Below are positions 1-12,559 of a DNA stretch of 64,000 nt, one piece after another (position 1 is the first letter of the stretch; each line of letters starts with the position of its first letter). A model generated the notes under the pieces. It ran no database searches. It had not been told where the DNA came from and was given only the letters and a program-made list of their open reading frames with translations. This DNA is from Carex sylvatica (taxonomy: Eukaryota > Streptophyta > Magnoliopsida > Poales > Cyperaceae), in the NCBI GenBank assembly GCA_964058845.1, contig CAXKVR010000009.1:62001-126000 (forward strand). Direction: 5' to 3'. The position numbers were made by a program, and so were the translations under genes.

Positions 1-229
1 AGGTAGAATTTAGGGTCAACTGTCTTTGTATCATTTCTGGGTTTCAGGTTCATCGTGTTTGGGCCTAGTTGGGTTTTGGGTCATCCAAATTTGGATACAC
101 AAGTTTTAAGCTGTCTCAGATCTAGTCAGTTTGACATATCAAACTATATCATATTGGGTCATATCGGATTTAGGCATGGGCCAAGACAGGTTCCTCAAAT
201 TCGACAAAGATCTGCCACCTACAGAATAC

Positions 230-643
230 CTAGAGGTAGCAATCTGGTGCATCCAGTCGGGTTGAGTTACAGGTCATTTGGCATTGAGTCGGGTTTGTAG
301 TAGAGGACGATAGAAAGTTAGTTAGGTTGTCAGAGCTAATCAATGGATGTTAGTTAGGTGGTTATGGTTGTAAAGCTAGCTTATAAGTATAGGTCATTTG
401 TACTAAACATAATCAAGGAAATACAATTGCATTTCTCTCTCTTTCTCAAAATCCTTTATAGTTTGGGATCATCCAATTTTGGATTATTTTCAAATTCTGG
501 GTTGTTCGGTTCATCTAGGGTTAAATTTTGGATCTTTCAGTTTTGAATAGCCACCGATTTGGGTCATTTTGATGTCGGGTTCGGGTCAATTTGACTTTTT
601 CAAAATTATTGGGTCAAGTAAGATCAGGAATTGTCACCTCTAG
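230..643. mobile_element. hAT-like non-autonomous element in the trehalase intron
   Basis: The two ends form short inverted repeats: CTAGAGGTAGCAAT at 230-243, and a right end whose reverse complement begins CTAGAGGTGACAAT. Ends of the form TAGAGGTGGCAA are common in plant hAT-type MITEs. No clean 8-bp target duplication is visible, so the ends may have decayed or the element may be nested. The interior is rich in TTGGGTCA/GGGTTCGGGT motifs and has no coding sequence. I recognise no further trehalase exon in bases 1-690. Confidence 0.4.
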
Positions 644-690
644 GCAGTTGCTAAGTATTGGTTATGGTATCGTTCAAATTTAAAATATAC

Positions 691-3087
691 CTTGAATATG
701 AATGTGTTCAAATCAACAGGGATGATCGACGTAATAGCCGTTGTTGTCAGATCAGATGAATTCCTATTATTATATAAACAAATTTAGAAGAACATAAATT
801 AGTACCACACCAAAGGTAACTTTTCTAGAGTAGAACAAAAGGTAATATTTTAAATCTTTAAACTTTTTGTCATTTTAGAATAATACATTGGACTCTAGGT
901 ATTGTTTGCAACTATTGTAGGAGGCTTCATTTTTCAAATGTTTTAAAATAAAAGAGGTACTTTTATGTAATTTAAAAGGAACATGGCGATAGCGACTCTA
1001 ATGCAAACTTCCATATTTTGATAAAAAATTTAGAACCTCATCCAGCGAGAACTAAAATCCCAACCAGATTCTGCTGTTGATGCAATCTCATGGTAAAAAG
1101 CTTTCTTCTCAGAAGGGGTTGAAAGCTTGAGACTCGACTCCTCATCCTAGTATAAAAAAAATAAAAAATACAATATAAAAATTGTGTTTTTTGGAATCGA
1201 CTGATCAGATCCAGCAGTGCAAAATCCATTCAGTGTCAGACTTATTTTGTCAGGATAACATGCCACTCCAACCTATGCAACAATATATTTCGATCTCTGT
1301 ACAGGTCAAGTCAGGTCAGGTGCCAGTGTGTATGCAGTACATAACAAGAGTTATTTTGATATTTGTAACGGTCTAGGCGGGTAAGATATCCTGTTAATTT
1401 CTTTCAATCAATTAACAAACTTTATGTCCATCTGGGTTCTTATAGTTACGAGTTACGACATTGGTCCACCAACATCATTACATTTATACCCCTCCGTAAT
1501 TCTAAAATTACATAGTTACCATTCCAAAAAATTGAAAAATATCATATTTACCCATCCAAAACTCAGGAGCTCTATATGTTCATCCATTGGATGTCAGAGT
1601 AAAAAAGTAAAAAGCATTTAAATTGGGTAAATGTGAGAGCTGGTAAGTTTGCAAGGGTAATCATGATTTTTTTTTTTTTTTCTGAAGGACAAATATATTG
1701 AAGTTTGCAATATTATCCATGAAATTCTGCTTCTTTATTTTATTTTAGGCGATGAGATATTTACAATGGTTGCACTTTCTGGCCGAGGTTGGTACCACCT
1801 GGCTTGGTACCGGCTCAAACAATGCTTGCGTCCTCCATGGTCTTGAATTGTAACTTGATGAATATCTACACAATGTCTTTAGATATAATGACGCATCAAG
1901 ATAAAACTAGATAACAAAACTAGAAAATATAGTAATAAAAACCTGAGACCCAAAAGCTGTGTTCTTTCAGCAGGGCAGGAAGTACCCTTTTAACAAGCTC
2001 TACGTCTCCTGTTCTCTTATATATTTCCATAACCATAGAACTTAGTAGAGGAGGCTGGCTACATGAAAGCGATCGGTTAGTTTAATTTGCCAATATAAAT
2101 ACATAATTGAAATGACATCAATGTCCTCACCTCCTGTTAATATAGTAGGTTCTCGCACCATTTAGTACATGCCCATAGGTTTCAAGTAAAGATACAAGGT
2201 TAAATACTATTCCCTTTGCTGTGTCATACATTTTGCTGGCCAACAAGCCCCTGCAATACAGTAGTAGATTTGAAGGTTAGTATTCCATTATTACAGCATA
2301 AACAACAATAGTACATGCTAATAGTGCTTTTGTTAAATGCCTGTATTTTTTTTTTTTTTTATTGAGATCATTTTGGAGTTGTGAGACAGCAATTGATTTT
2401 TTTAGACCAGGTAGTAAGCTCGAGCACACTTTTACAATTTTACCAGTATAGGTATAAACTAATCAGTTCTGTGCAATAACAGCGAGCACACTTTTACCAG
2501 TATAGGTATATCTTTAACAATAGTCACCTGATAACCCAATAGGAGTCCCAGTAATAAACCTCACGAAACCGCGACCCTGGCACAATAACATTACCAGGTA
2601 AGTACAGTAATGTATGCCTTTCGGGCCGTGTCTTAACTGCATCCGAAACCCGTTTCGACAAGTTCTTCCAAATAGCATGCACCTCTAAAGCCCATCCCCT
2701 CATCACCTCATTCTCCACTTTCACCAAAAATCCCTCAGGCTCGGGTTTAAAATCGACTGGTTTGGCATATACCAAATCGGAACCCGCTTCGTCGAAGAAC
2801 TGTTTGAGGAATTGATTGAAATCAGAGATAGAGATGGTGCCTGATTGTGATTGGCGAGGGAGGGAATTGAAGGCGGAGATGGCAGCGGGGAGGTCGGTTT
2901 TGAGAGGGAGGTCGACGTAGAGCTTGGGGTCGAAGTCGGTGGCGTTGGGGCCCATTGAACGAAGTGCGGCTGATTGAACGCGCTGAAGGAAGGAGAGGAG
3001 AGGGTCGTCTGTTGCCATGGAAACAGGGAGAAAGAGAAAAACGGAGAGGACAAAGAGAGTGAGAAACGAAGAGGGCAGCAACGCCAT
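691..3087 (-). CDS. TRE1: Trehalase (GH37), exons 1-6, 3' part beyond the window
   Basis: Trehalase hydrolyses trehalose to two glucose molecules; the plant enzyme is secreted or anchored at the plasma membrane and faces the apoplast. Six exons join in frame on the minus strand: 3087-2528, 2250-2131, 2058-1943, 1865-1765, 1146-1037 and 763-691, giving 364 codons with GT-AG borders and no stop. The ATG at 3087 begins a hydrophobic N-terminus (MALLPSSFLTLFVLSVFLFL), a signal peptide or anchor. Exon 1 ends with trehalase signature 1 (PGSRFREVYYWDSYW). Exon 2 gives GLLASKMYDTAKGIVFNLV, exon 5 gives STAESGWDFSSRWM and exon 6 gives TSIIPVDLN, all hallmark GH37 stretches. The second signature (QWDxPxGW) and the catalytic C-terminus should lie left of the window. 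An in-frame GTG upstream at 3099 was rejected as the start. The part seen looks functional. Confidence 0.93.
1147..1764. other. Trehalase intron between exons 4 and 5
   Basis: A 618-base AT-rich intron. It holds a polyT tract near 1664-1681 and a stretch at about 1450-1560 (ATTTATACCCCTCCGTAATT and following) that weakly resembles the internal repeats of the GGGGGAATTTCAT element family found elsewhere in the window. No exon is seen here. Confidence 0.5.
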
Positions 3088-3185
3088 ATGTCCTGTCACA
3101 GCTCTGACGAAGGGAGTAAATAATGCTGAAATTCAACTATAAAATAAAAAGAAAATAAAAAGATAAGGGTGAAATTAAGGGAAGC

Positions 3186-3360
3186 AAATCTGCTGTGATT
3201 CTACAAGATCGCAGGGTCCTGCGATTCTAATTTAAACCCTTCATTTATTGAATTGTACGAATCTTAAAATAAAAGAGTTTTTGTGCACGAATCTCAAAAT
3301 ATATAAATGATTGATTGGAATCGCAGGGACCCTGCGATCCTGTAGGATCGCAGCAGATTT
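3186..3360. repeat. Short foldback element upstream of trehalase
   Basis: Arms of about 43 bases at 3186-3228 and 3318-3360 are near-perfect reverse complements, starting AAATCTGCTGTGATTCTACA on the left and ending TAGGATCGCAGCAGATTT on the right. Each arm also contains a smaller palindrome (ATCGCAGGGTCCTGCGAT). The spacer is about 89 bases of AT-rich sequence. It lies about 100 bases upstream of the trehalase ATG, so it could affect that promoter, which is inference. Confidence 0.75.
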
Positions 3361-3444
3361 ATTTCCGAAATTAAGTAGTGGAATGAGATAGACATGGCGT
3401 TGATAAGGGTTATTAGTAGGAATTATTGATGGGCCAACGCATTA

Positions 3445-4517
3445 CGTAAATTGCTCCGAAATTTTGATTAATATCCAAAACAAAAAACAAAAAATTGACA
3501 TTCTACCCAATTCACTTTTGCGCTAGATTTTAAAAATTGTCCAAATCAATCAAAATCTCACCAGTTTTCCGATTTCTTTCCGGTTATTTTCTCATCGGTT
3601 CAAAAATTAGGACCGGTGAGATTTCGACCGGTTTCAAAAAAAACAACCGATGAGATTCTCATTGATTTTGTGTTTACAAAACATAATTTTTTTAATTTAC
3701 TTATTTTTTGTATTGAAATATAAGAAATATTTAATATATTTCTTTGAAAATAGATGAAATACAATATAATTTGATTTATTAGAAAGACTGCGACAAGTAA
3801 CCCGAATTAACATTTTTCAGGCCAAATTTTTTGCAGCTGTAAGAAAAATTAATATATTTATTTATGTATTATTATAAAAAAAATTATTAGATTCTGAGTT
3901 ATTGATTCCGATTCAAAAATATCTTCTAAGTAAATACAGAAAATATGTCATCCTTTTAGTACATTTAATTTGTAAAAAGTTGTATCTATTTTTGAAAAAA
4001 AATAAAAACTTTAAATTATCTAATGATTGTTATTCGAAAAAAATTTCAAAATAGATACAACTTTTTAGAAATTAAATATACTAAAGAATCACAATAACTC
4101 AAATTGAAAGTATATTTATTTTTTTCCAATAACACAAATAAATATATTAATTTTCTTATAGCTACAAAAAATTTGGCCTGAAAAATATTTATCCGGATTA
4201 TTTGTCACAGTCATTTTATTAAATCAAATTATATTGTATTTCATCTATTTTTAAAGAAATATATTAAATATTTATAATATTTCAATACGAAAAATAAATA
4301 AATTAAAAAAAATTATTTTGTAAAAAAAAAAAGGCAAAACCAGTGAGAATCTCACAAGTTTTTTTCTTGAAACCAGTCAAAATCTCATTAGTCCCAATTT
4401 GAAAAACCGATGAGATTTTTGACCGTTTGAGTAATTTTCGAAATCTTATACAAAAGTGGATGGAATTTAAAATTTATTAATTTTTTTATATTAATAAAAA
4501 TTGCGGTAAATTGCTAC
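3445..4517. mobile_element. 1.07-kb foldback (long-TIR) element
   Basis: The left half is mirrored by the right half over nearly its whole length, with the turn near 3980-4030. Examples are GAAATACAATATAATTTGAT near 3757 against ATCAAATTATATTGTATTTC near 4224, and TTTTTCAGGCCAAATTTTTT near 3814 against AAAAAATTTGGCCTGAAAAA near 4168. Both halves carry repeated ACCGGTGAGAT / ACCGATGAGAT motifs. There is no coding capacity. The interior is related to the hairpin at 36143-36597. Confidence 0.75.
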
Positions 4518-4768
4518 TCAGTTTTACCAGTTACTAGTTACTTTAGCTTTTACTTTATTCCATGTACTTTTTACTAAAGGCATTTGTTTGTTTGTTTTTT
4601 TTGGAGGTGACTAAAGGCATTTGTTAGAGTGGTCCAGCCAGCGTATCATACAAAAAAAAAGGACAGAACAGTTGTTTCCGAAAAAAATTTAAATACCATA
4701 ATTCAAAAAAAATAAATAAATAACTAAAACACCTTTGTTTTTGGATAATTCGAATTTCATCCGGGTCA

Positions 4769-4852
4769 CAGATTGAATCTGCGGACTCATATATTAGAGA
4801 CCGCACAGCCAGTCCGCAGCTCCAGACTGAGGTCCGCAGATTCAATCTGCGG
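4769..4852. repeat. Small inverted repeat around CAGATTGAATCTGCGGAC
   Basis: CAGATTGAATCTGCGGAC at 4769-4786 is mirrored by GTCCGCAGATTCAATCTG at 4832-4849, with another GTCCGCAG inside the loop. It is probably the core of a small foldback element; outer borders are not clear. Confidence 0.6.
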
Positions 4853-4869
4853 CCCAAATTTTTTTTTTT

Positions 4870-5523
4870 TTAAATTCGTGTCTATGAGAAAAACCACATT
4901 CGTGTTCTGAAAAATGTATATTAATTTTTTTTAATTCGTGTTCTGGACGGAATAGTCCATCGACCTACCAAATGCTTTTTAATTAACAACGAAATAAATC
5001 TGCTGTTATTTGTTATTTTGATCTCAACCGTTGATCTTTGTTGAGATTTGTGTATGAAAAACTTACTTCGTTGAGATTCGTGCATAAAAAAGTTTGAACA
5101 TATCAATTTTTTTAATAGAGTTAAAATGTAGAAAAGTTTAGAATATTAACTAAGTACGAATCAAACAACTTAATTTGCATGAAGTAGTTCGATGCCTTCT
5201 CAATTTCCATCCATGGCAACAGCCAGCAGATGTGAACTTTAAAAATAAAATTATACAACTATGAATGGGAGTAGTTGAGTATCTCAGTAGTATTCAAAGT
5301 CCAAGTTACTGGTACGGGTTCTTTCGGTTTGATACAATTTGAGGGTTAAGAGGAATTGAAATTTTTTTGCAAGTGTTGAACCACAAAATTAAACACAAAT
5401 TTGCAAAATTAATTAAACGTTAACTTTGCAAACCAATTCATACACATTTTTATTGCTTTTGGTGCTTTCATTAACCCAATCGCTCGCTCAAAAAAAAAAA
5501 AAAATAATAATAATAAATAAATA

Positions 5524-5588
<65 letters not shown>

Positions 5589-5690
5589 AAAATAAACCAG
5601 TACTAACACCTGAGAGCAAATACTTGATTCAGAATAATTCACAAAAATAAAAACTGATTTCGTAAGATTACACACAGATCAAAAGAGGGA
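4870..5690. other. AT-rich intergenic stretch with a TAA microsatellite
   Basis: The only clear structure is a pure TAA run at about 5530-5586, preceded by polyA and AT runs at 5490-5530. Open reading frames across it are low-complexity products of the repeat. No gene or RNA is seen. Confidence 0.7.
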
Positions 5691-5699
5691 CATAGAGAG

Positions 5700-6340
5700 A
5701 GAAATTATACTACATAGTTTCAACCATATAAGGAAAAATCACCAGTTTCAGACCAAAATCGGCCGTTCTGGATAAATCTTGACCATTCCGGGCCAAGATT
5801 GGGCTATACCGATCTGATTTCAGGTCGATGTGAATATTTTGTTCAATTTCAGTTGAAGCGGTCTGAATTCAGTCAAATTTCAGACAAAATGGTCCTATTT
5901 CAATCAAATTTCGACCAAAACGGTTTGATTCCAGTTATACCATCAGCAGAAACACGCAAATACCATTCTCCAAAAAATTTACCCTCTAGACGTGACTCAA
6001 ACGAAGGAGCTCTTAGTTATCAACCAAGCAAAATTCTGTCACACTATACTATCTTTTGTTTCTAAAATACATAACTACATTTAAATATTAATGTTGAAAT
6101 GCTTGTATTATATTGTATTAGTAGATAAATAATAAGCTTGTATTAAATGTTGAATTGCTTGTATTATTAGTAGATAACTAACTATATCTAAACAGAAATT
6201 ATTGACAAATTATTTTTTCTTTTTTTAGTATAGCAAGTTTCTAGTAAAAAAGTCTGAGTTTCTGATCTGATTCAGCCGATTCCGATTCCATGGTCCAAAG
6301 ACTGATCCCAATTTCGATTTTGATTTTTCCTTCTATAGTT
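5700..6340. repeat. Dispersed repeat, copy 1 (second copy at 45780-46460)
   Basis: The block begins with lines such as CCAAAATCGGCCGTTCTGGA and CCGATCTGATTTCAGGTCGA. It ends with CAGCCGATTCCGATTCCATG followed by CAATTTCGATTTTGATTTTT. The same order of motifs recurs at 45780-46460 in the same orientation. No terminal inverted repeats or coding domain are visible, so the class is unknown; a retroelement fragment is possible. Confidence 0.55.
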
Positions 6341-6969
6341 TCAACAGTTGGTCCGATTGAAGGAAATCTTGACCTGAGCCCAATCAATTAAGCATTTAAT
6401 AAAACAATAATCTACACGAGGCGCAACAAAATAGTTGTGCCTGAAAAAAAATGGGAGTGACAAAGAGAAAGAGAACAAAACTTTAGAGGAAAGAGAGGTA
6501 ACTAATTGTTCGGATGGAGAATAGAGGAAGAGAGAGAATGGAAAATTTTTTTTTCTCAAAATTGGATTTGGTTGATAAAATTATGTCAAAAGTAAATGAT
6601 ATATGAAAAAAAATGTTTACCCTTGTATTATTGTAATCAATAGAATCAATTTCTCTCATGTAACAGATGGAAAAAAAACTTATTGCAAACATTTTCAAAG
6701 AAAATAATAAAAATGCATAATCCTATATTTTACATATATAATTCTCATATAAGTTTCTTTGTCATAAATCTACAACAATATTTCATTAACCTTTTAAATT
6801 TTTATTAATTAAACAAGAACTAAGACATACTGAAAGTTAAATTTATTTTATCTCATTAATCATCCAAACAAAAATAGATTAAATATTCAAACACAAGGAG
6901 GATCTAAAGTGAAAGAGTGTCATGCTGAAAGAACTGGATATCCTCGTTAAGAAAATTATGTTAAGAAAA
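6341..6969. other. Intergenic, nothing recognised
   Basis: AT-rich sequence with short direct repeats (TTATGTTAAGA repeated near 6957-6980). I see no exon, promoter or transposon end that I can support. Confidence 0.6.
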
Positions 6970-7268
6970 ATTATGTTAAGAGATTGTATCAACTATTTAA
7001 ATTTTAAAACCAAAGATATAATACAAAGTCCCACAAAAGCACAAAATATTTGTACTATAGCCTCACTCACCAATAATAAATTAAATAAATTTCTGAATGC
7101 TTAAAGTTGCAGAAATCAAGATGAACATATATGAACCAAAATTAAAATAAAAGGTTATATAATACGATCAATCAAAGTCGTTGGACGGTTGGAGAGTCAA
7201 AACATCTAGATTATTTTGCTAAGGTCGCATTTTAGTAATTAAAGTGACTGAGACTATCTTTCTGCTTT

Positions 7269-7878
7269 GGGAGAATTTCATATATACCACTCAAAAACTA
7301 TGAAATTACATATTTATTATCCAAATTTTTATAATTACATATTTACTATTTAAAAATCTAATAACTCACGTATTTATCTAATTAATCAAAAAAATGAGAT
7401 TAATTAAGTTTAAGATTATATAAAATATAATTAATAAGTTATTTAGTCTCTTCTCTTTCTTTGCTCCTTCCTCTTCTATGCATATATTTCTCTCGGATAT
7501 AAGGATTCCAACTCTAATTTGATCGTCTAAAAACAAGGTAGCAACTCTAACTTTTTTAACAAAACAACTCGTACTAAATTTAACACTGATATCACAACAC
7601 GTTATCAAAGTAGTAACTGAGTTTGAGAATCTGTGTTTTGTTATTAGCTCGGTTTGAAATATCTGTTTTTAATATTTTATATTAGGTATAAAGTAGAACG
7701 GTTCTAAAAAAATTAAACATAATTAATATGAGTTTTGAGTATATTTGATATATATTAAAGCAACATTGGGTAAATATGTGAGATATTAAATTTTTAGATG
7801 ATAAATGTGTAATTATAAAAATTTGAATGATAAATACGTAATTTCACAATTTTTGAGTGGTATATATGAAATTCTTCC
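7269..7878. mobile_element. GGGGGAATTTCAT-family long-TIR element, in module A
   Basis: It starts GGGAGAATTTCATATATACC and ends with the complement GGTATATATGAAATTCTTCC; the mirrored region extends over about 110 bases at each end. Module copies C, D and E read straight through the equivalent point (ACTATCGAAAGA), so this is an insertion shared only with B. The interior has no recognisable domain. Confidence 0.75.
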
Positions 7879-8965
7879 TTCTCTGTTTTTTTTTTTGAAA
7901 AATTGGAAGATGCGATTTAACAAGGCCACGTGAACATTCTGAGCTCCTCAATTATTAGTTGACTTGACCTGCTGCTTAAAGTGATTCCAGATCTATCACA
8001 GATTTTTGTGTGCTGATGTCTATTATATGACAGACACTAATGACACCGAGGAAAGGACACACATATCATTTAAATATGAGAGGGTTAAAAATTTATAAGA
8101 AAAGAACAATCAAGATTAGTCTATGTCAACTGTTACTTCAATTAGGTCACTTTACTAGTCTTGCCCATTGTGTACCCACAAATGTATCCATCCCTTTTCT
8201 ATTTTTCTTTTCATTATTTCGTCAGAGTTTCTGGTACTTCTTTCTTTGTACCAAAAATATCTTTTTTTTTTTGTAGAATTTTGTGATAAAAATCATATTT
8301 TATTTGTGTATAATATTGAAAAAATTAATTATTTTTTATGTCTTTTTTACCAAGTTTTAGGGCCTGTACGTTTGTCTTGGGGTTTTGGTGGTTGGGATAT
8401 AACGGGTTCGGTAACCCATACTCATAAGTATGCATGGAAAGAATTATGAAAATGTACTTAATGAGTATGAAGTATGCATGGGAATAATTATGAAAATGTC
8501 CTTAATGAGTGTTCAGATTGATCATTGTGGTGATTAATACAAGATTTGCATTTTGCTTATTTTTTCAAATTATATAATTATTTTTATTAATAAAATAATA
8601 ATAATACATTTAAATAAAATAGATTAATTAATAACTTTAAATAGATGAAACATTCCAAATAAAAATTATTACTAAAATAGGTACAACTAAAATAAAAAAA
8701 TATTTATAAATAAAAAAAAAAAAAAAAAAACAACAATTAAAAACATTTACAAAAGAATAAACATTTTAAATATAAACATTTATAAATATTTATATAAAAG
8801 TAAACATTTAAAATATGTAATCACAAAAAAAAAATTCTGAGTCCGGACCATTTAATTAGTTACACAATGAAAAATCAAATAGTCACCGGTTAATTAATTA
8901 TATATATACATGGGCACTAGTGTGAAAAGAGAGAGAAAGTCAGATGGATGAGATTGAGAGAGCCA

Positions 8966-9517
8966 TATAGGGGTGTCAATGGGTACGATACGGGTAGGGT
9001 GTAACTATTTTCACATCCATACCCACTAAGAATTGACCTTACTCATACCCTACCCATACCCGTTAAGAATTTGCCCTACCCTATCCTATCTATACCCATT
9101 AAGATTGGCGGGTTACAAAACGGTAGTGGACGAATAATGAATAATACAAATATAATAATTTTTATTAATTTTTCAAATAAACCATCAAAACTTATCATGT
9201 CATACATATGCAATCATAATTACTAATATAAAATTAAAATATAAATATGCAATTAATACTAAGTAATAGTTTTTTATTAAGCAAAAAAAATAAAATCACA
9301 AATATCCCTTTTAACAAATTTAATTCCTTAACTAAATAATAAAATAATTCTAAGTAAAATATTTAGCATAATATTCTATACGGGTAGAGTAAACGGGTAA
9401 AGTAAACAGGTAGAGTAAACAGGTAAGTTAAAGAAAAAAAATCTTACCCATATATGCCCGTTTTATTAAATACGATACGGGTAGAGTAAACAGGTAAACG
9501 GGTGTCATTGACACCGC
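8966..9517. mobile_element. hAT-type MITE with 8-bp target duplication, in module A
   Basis: The ends are TATAGGGGTGTCAATGGGT and GGTGTCATTGACACCGC, sharing the inverted GGTGTCAATG. It is flanked by GAGAGCCA (8958-8965) and TAGAGCCA (9518-9525), 7 of 8 bases alike. The unoccupied site survives in module C as GAGAGCCATGTGG near 20865. The 8-bp duplication and the TAGGGGTGTCAAT-like ends fit the hAT superfamily. The interior carries many ACGGGTA/TACCCGT repeats and is non-coding. Confidence 0.8.
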
Positions 9518-9639
9518 TAGAGCCAAGTGGAGATGGAGACCCAAAAAAAAAGTAGATTCTAGTAGATAAGAACTGAGAAGTCATGATAGTGACTTCCAAG
9601 GAACACCTTTGCAGCAGCAGGCCAGCAACCGAGTTTTTT

Positions 9640-10355
9640 AAAATACCCAAATTTATAAATATTTTATTAAAAATAATCAAGTTTTGGGAGAATTTTTAAA
9701 AATACCCAACCCGCGGAAAAAATCCACGGCTCAGGATTTTTTATTCCGCCCCGTGGAAAAAATCCGCGGCCCGAGAATTTTTTTATTATTATTATTATAT
9801 TATTATTATTTTTAGATTATGTTGTTCAGTTTTTTTGGATTTAAATTAGTTTGAATTGTTAAGTTGGAGGTTTGTATGAATTTTATTTATATGAATTGTC
9901 AAGTTATAGTGTTTCTTAGCCCAAATTTGCACCTCTGGTTAATATAGCAAAACATCTTCAAAATTATGTAAATTGACTGACATGCAGTCTTGAAATCGTA
10001 GAACAAAAATGTGAAGTTTCATACAAAATCTCGAAACAGATCGCGGGATATCATCTCTCAAATATTGCCCAACTGCTGAAGGAGTGCTTATGAGCCCAAC
10101 TTTGCACCTCTGATTAACATAGCAAAACATCTTCAAAAATTATGAAAATTGACCGACATGTAGTCTTAACATCATAGAACAAGACTGTGAAGTTTCATAA
10201 AAAATTTCAAAACAGATTACGAGATATCATCTCTCAAAAATTGCCCCAACTACTGAAAAAGTGCTTCTGAGTCCAACTTTGCACCTCTAGTTAACATAGC
10301 AAAACATCTTTAAAAATTATGAAAATTGACCGACATGCAGTCTTAACATCATAGA
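9640..10355. repeat. Fragments of a TIR element with ~170-bp internal repeats
   Basis: The left part carries CCCGCGGAAAAAATCCACGG followed by its inverted variants, then a TTA microsatellite near 9780. From 9920 a repeat of about 170 bases recurs about three times (GCCCAACTTTGCACCTCTG, AACATAGCAAAACATCTTC, GACCGACATGCAGTCTTAAC). The same repeat lies inside the complete element at 17262-18179. It separates modules A and B. Confidence 0.6.
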
Positions 10356-10641
10356 AGAGATTGTATCAACTATTTAAATTTTAAAAACAAAGATATAATA
10401 CAAAGTCCCACAAAGCACAAAGTATTTGTATTATAGCCTCACTCACCAATAATAAATTAAAGAAATTTTTGAATGCTTGAAGTTGCAGAAATCAAGATAA
10501 ACATATATGAACCAAAATTAAAATAAAAGGTTATATACGATCAATCAAAGTCGTTGGACGGTTGGAGAGTCAAAACATCTAGATTATTTTGCTAAAGTCG
10601 CCTTTTAGTAATTAAATTGACTGGGACTATCTTTCTGTTTT

Positions 10642-11379
10642 GGGAGAATTTCATATATACCACTCAAAAACTGTGAAATTACATATTTATCATTCAAATT
10701 TCTATAATTATATTTACCATTTAAAAATATAATAACTCACGTATTTATTCAATTAATTAAAAATGAGATTAATTAATTTTAAGATTATATAAAATATAAT
10801 TAATAAGTTATTTAGTCTCTTCTTTTTATTTGCTCCTTCCTCTTCTGTGCACATATTTTCTCTCTCGTCTTTTTTGACGTAACTTCTCATTTTCGTTGAA
10901 ATACTCTCCTCATCTTGTCTCTCCCACTTAAATTCAGATATAAGGGGCTGCAGACTCGGATATAAGGATTCCAACTCCAGCTTGATCGTCTAAAAACAAG
11001 GTAACAACTCTAACTTTTTCAACAAAACAACTCATATTGAATTCAAGACTGATATCACAATACGTTATCAAAGTAGTAATTAAGTTTGAGAATCTGTGTT
11101 TTGTTATTAGCTGGGTTTGAAATATCTGTTTTTAATCTTTTATATTAGATATAAAGTAGAACGGTTCTAAGAAAAGAAAGAGAGAGTGCCAAGTTAATCA
11201 TTGATTAATTATAGTTTTAAGAAAATAAACATAATTAATCTGAATTTTGGGTATATTAAAGTAACATTGGGTAAATATGTTAGATATTAGATTTTTAGAT
11301 GGTAAATATGTAATTATAAAAATTTAAATGATTAATACGTAATTTCACAGTTTTTGAGCGGTATATATGAAATTCCCCC
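10642..11379. mobile_element. GGGGGAATTTCAT-family long-TIR element, in module B
   Basis: The ends GGGAGAATTTCATATATACC and GGTATATATGAAATTCCCCC are inverted copies. It occupies the same site as the element at 7269-7878, so both descend from one insertion. The longer interior contains a short segment near 10860-10960 absent from copy A. Confidence 0.75.
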
Positions 11380-12559
11380 TTTTTTTTTTTGAAAAATTGG
11401 TAGATGCGATTGAACAAGGCCACGTGAACACTCTGACTATCAACTATTAGTTGACTTGACCTACTGCTTAAAGTGATTCCAGATCTATCACAGATTTTGT
11501 TGGGCTGATGTCTATTATATGACACCGAGGAAAGGACACACAAAAGATCATTAAAATATGAGAGGGTTAAAATTTTTAATGGCTCAAAATTTATAAGAAA
11601 AGAACAATCAAGATTAGTCTATGTCAACTGTTACTTCAATTAGGTCACTTTACTAGTCTTTCCCATTGTGTACCCACAAATGTATCCATCCCGTTTCTAT
11701 TTTTCTTTTCATTATTTCGTCAGAGTTTCTGGTATTTCTTTCTTTGTACCAAAAATATATATTTTTTTTGTAGAATTTTGTGATAAAAATCATATTTTAT
11801 TTGTGTATAATCTTGAAAAAGTTAATTATTTTTTATGTCTTTTTCACCAAGTTTTAGGGCTTGTACGTTTGTCTTGGAGTTTTGTTGGTTGGGATATGAC
11901 GGGTTCAGAAACCCATACTCATAAGTATGCATGTGAATAATTATGAAAATGTACTTAATGAATGTTTAGTTGTAACATGAGAATATTTGTAGGAAATCCT
12001 ATTTTCTTTCTTAAAATTTTTATATCAATAAAATAATTATTAATTAAATTAAATTAAATCAATTAAACAACAACATTAACATAACAATACTTACCAATTA
12101 TTATTTTATAATGAGCCTTTTACCTGTAAGCTTGTTATCCAATCACAGAAAAATTAATTAAAATTAATTAAATTAACAAATTGATCATTGTGGTGATTAA
12201 TACAAGATTTGCGTTTTGCTTATTTTTTCAAATTATACAATTATTTTTATTAATAAAATTATAATAATACATTTAAATAAAAAGATTAATTAATAACATT
12301 AAATAGATGAAACATTCCAAATAAAAAAAATAAAAAAACAACAATTAATAACATTTACAAAAGAATAAACATTTATAAACATTTATATAAAAGTAAACAT
12401 TTAATATATGTAATCACAAAAAAAAATTTCTGAATCCGGACCATTTAATTTAGTTCCACAATGAAAAATCAAATAGTCACCGGTTAATTAATTATATATA
12501 TACATAGACACTAGTGTGAAAAGAGAGAGAAAGTCAGATGGATGAGACTGAGAGAGCTA

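Larger units (their letters stand above)
6970..9640. repeat. Duplicated module, copy A
   Basis: First of three copies of a module also found at 10356-13330 (B) and 18180-20600 (C). Its first part also occurs upstream of both lectin receptor kinases (27400-27720 and 32235-32540). Diagnostic lines are CCTCACTCACCAATAATAAA, AAAGTCGTTGGACGGTTGGA, AACAAGGCCACGTGAACATT and CACCGAGGAAAGGACACACA. Copy A contains two insertions (7269-7878 and 8966-9517). It lacks a segment of about 220 bases present in B and C near 8510, and its right end is cut off at about 9630 by unrelated repeat sequence. No intact gene is present. Confidence 0.85.

Noticed and set aside
5409..5675. Open frames on both strands across the TAA run
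   Set aside because: Poly-Leu and poly-Ile products of a microsatellite.
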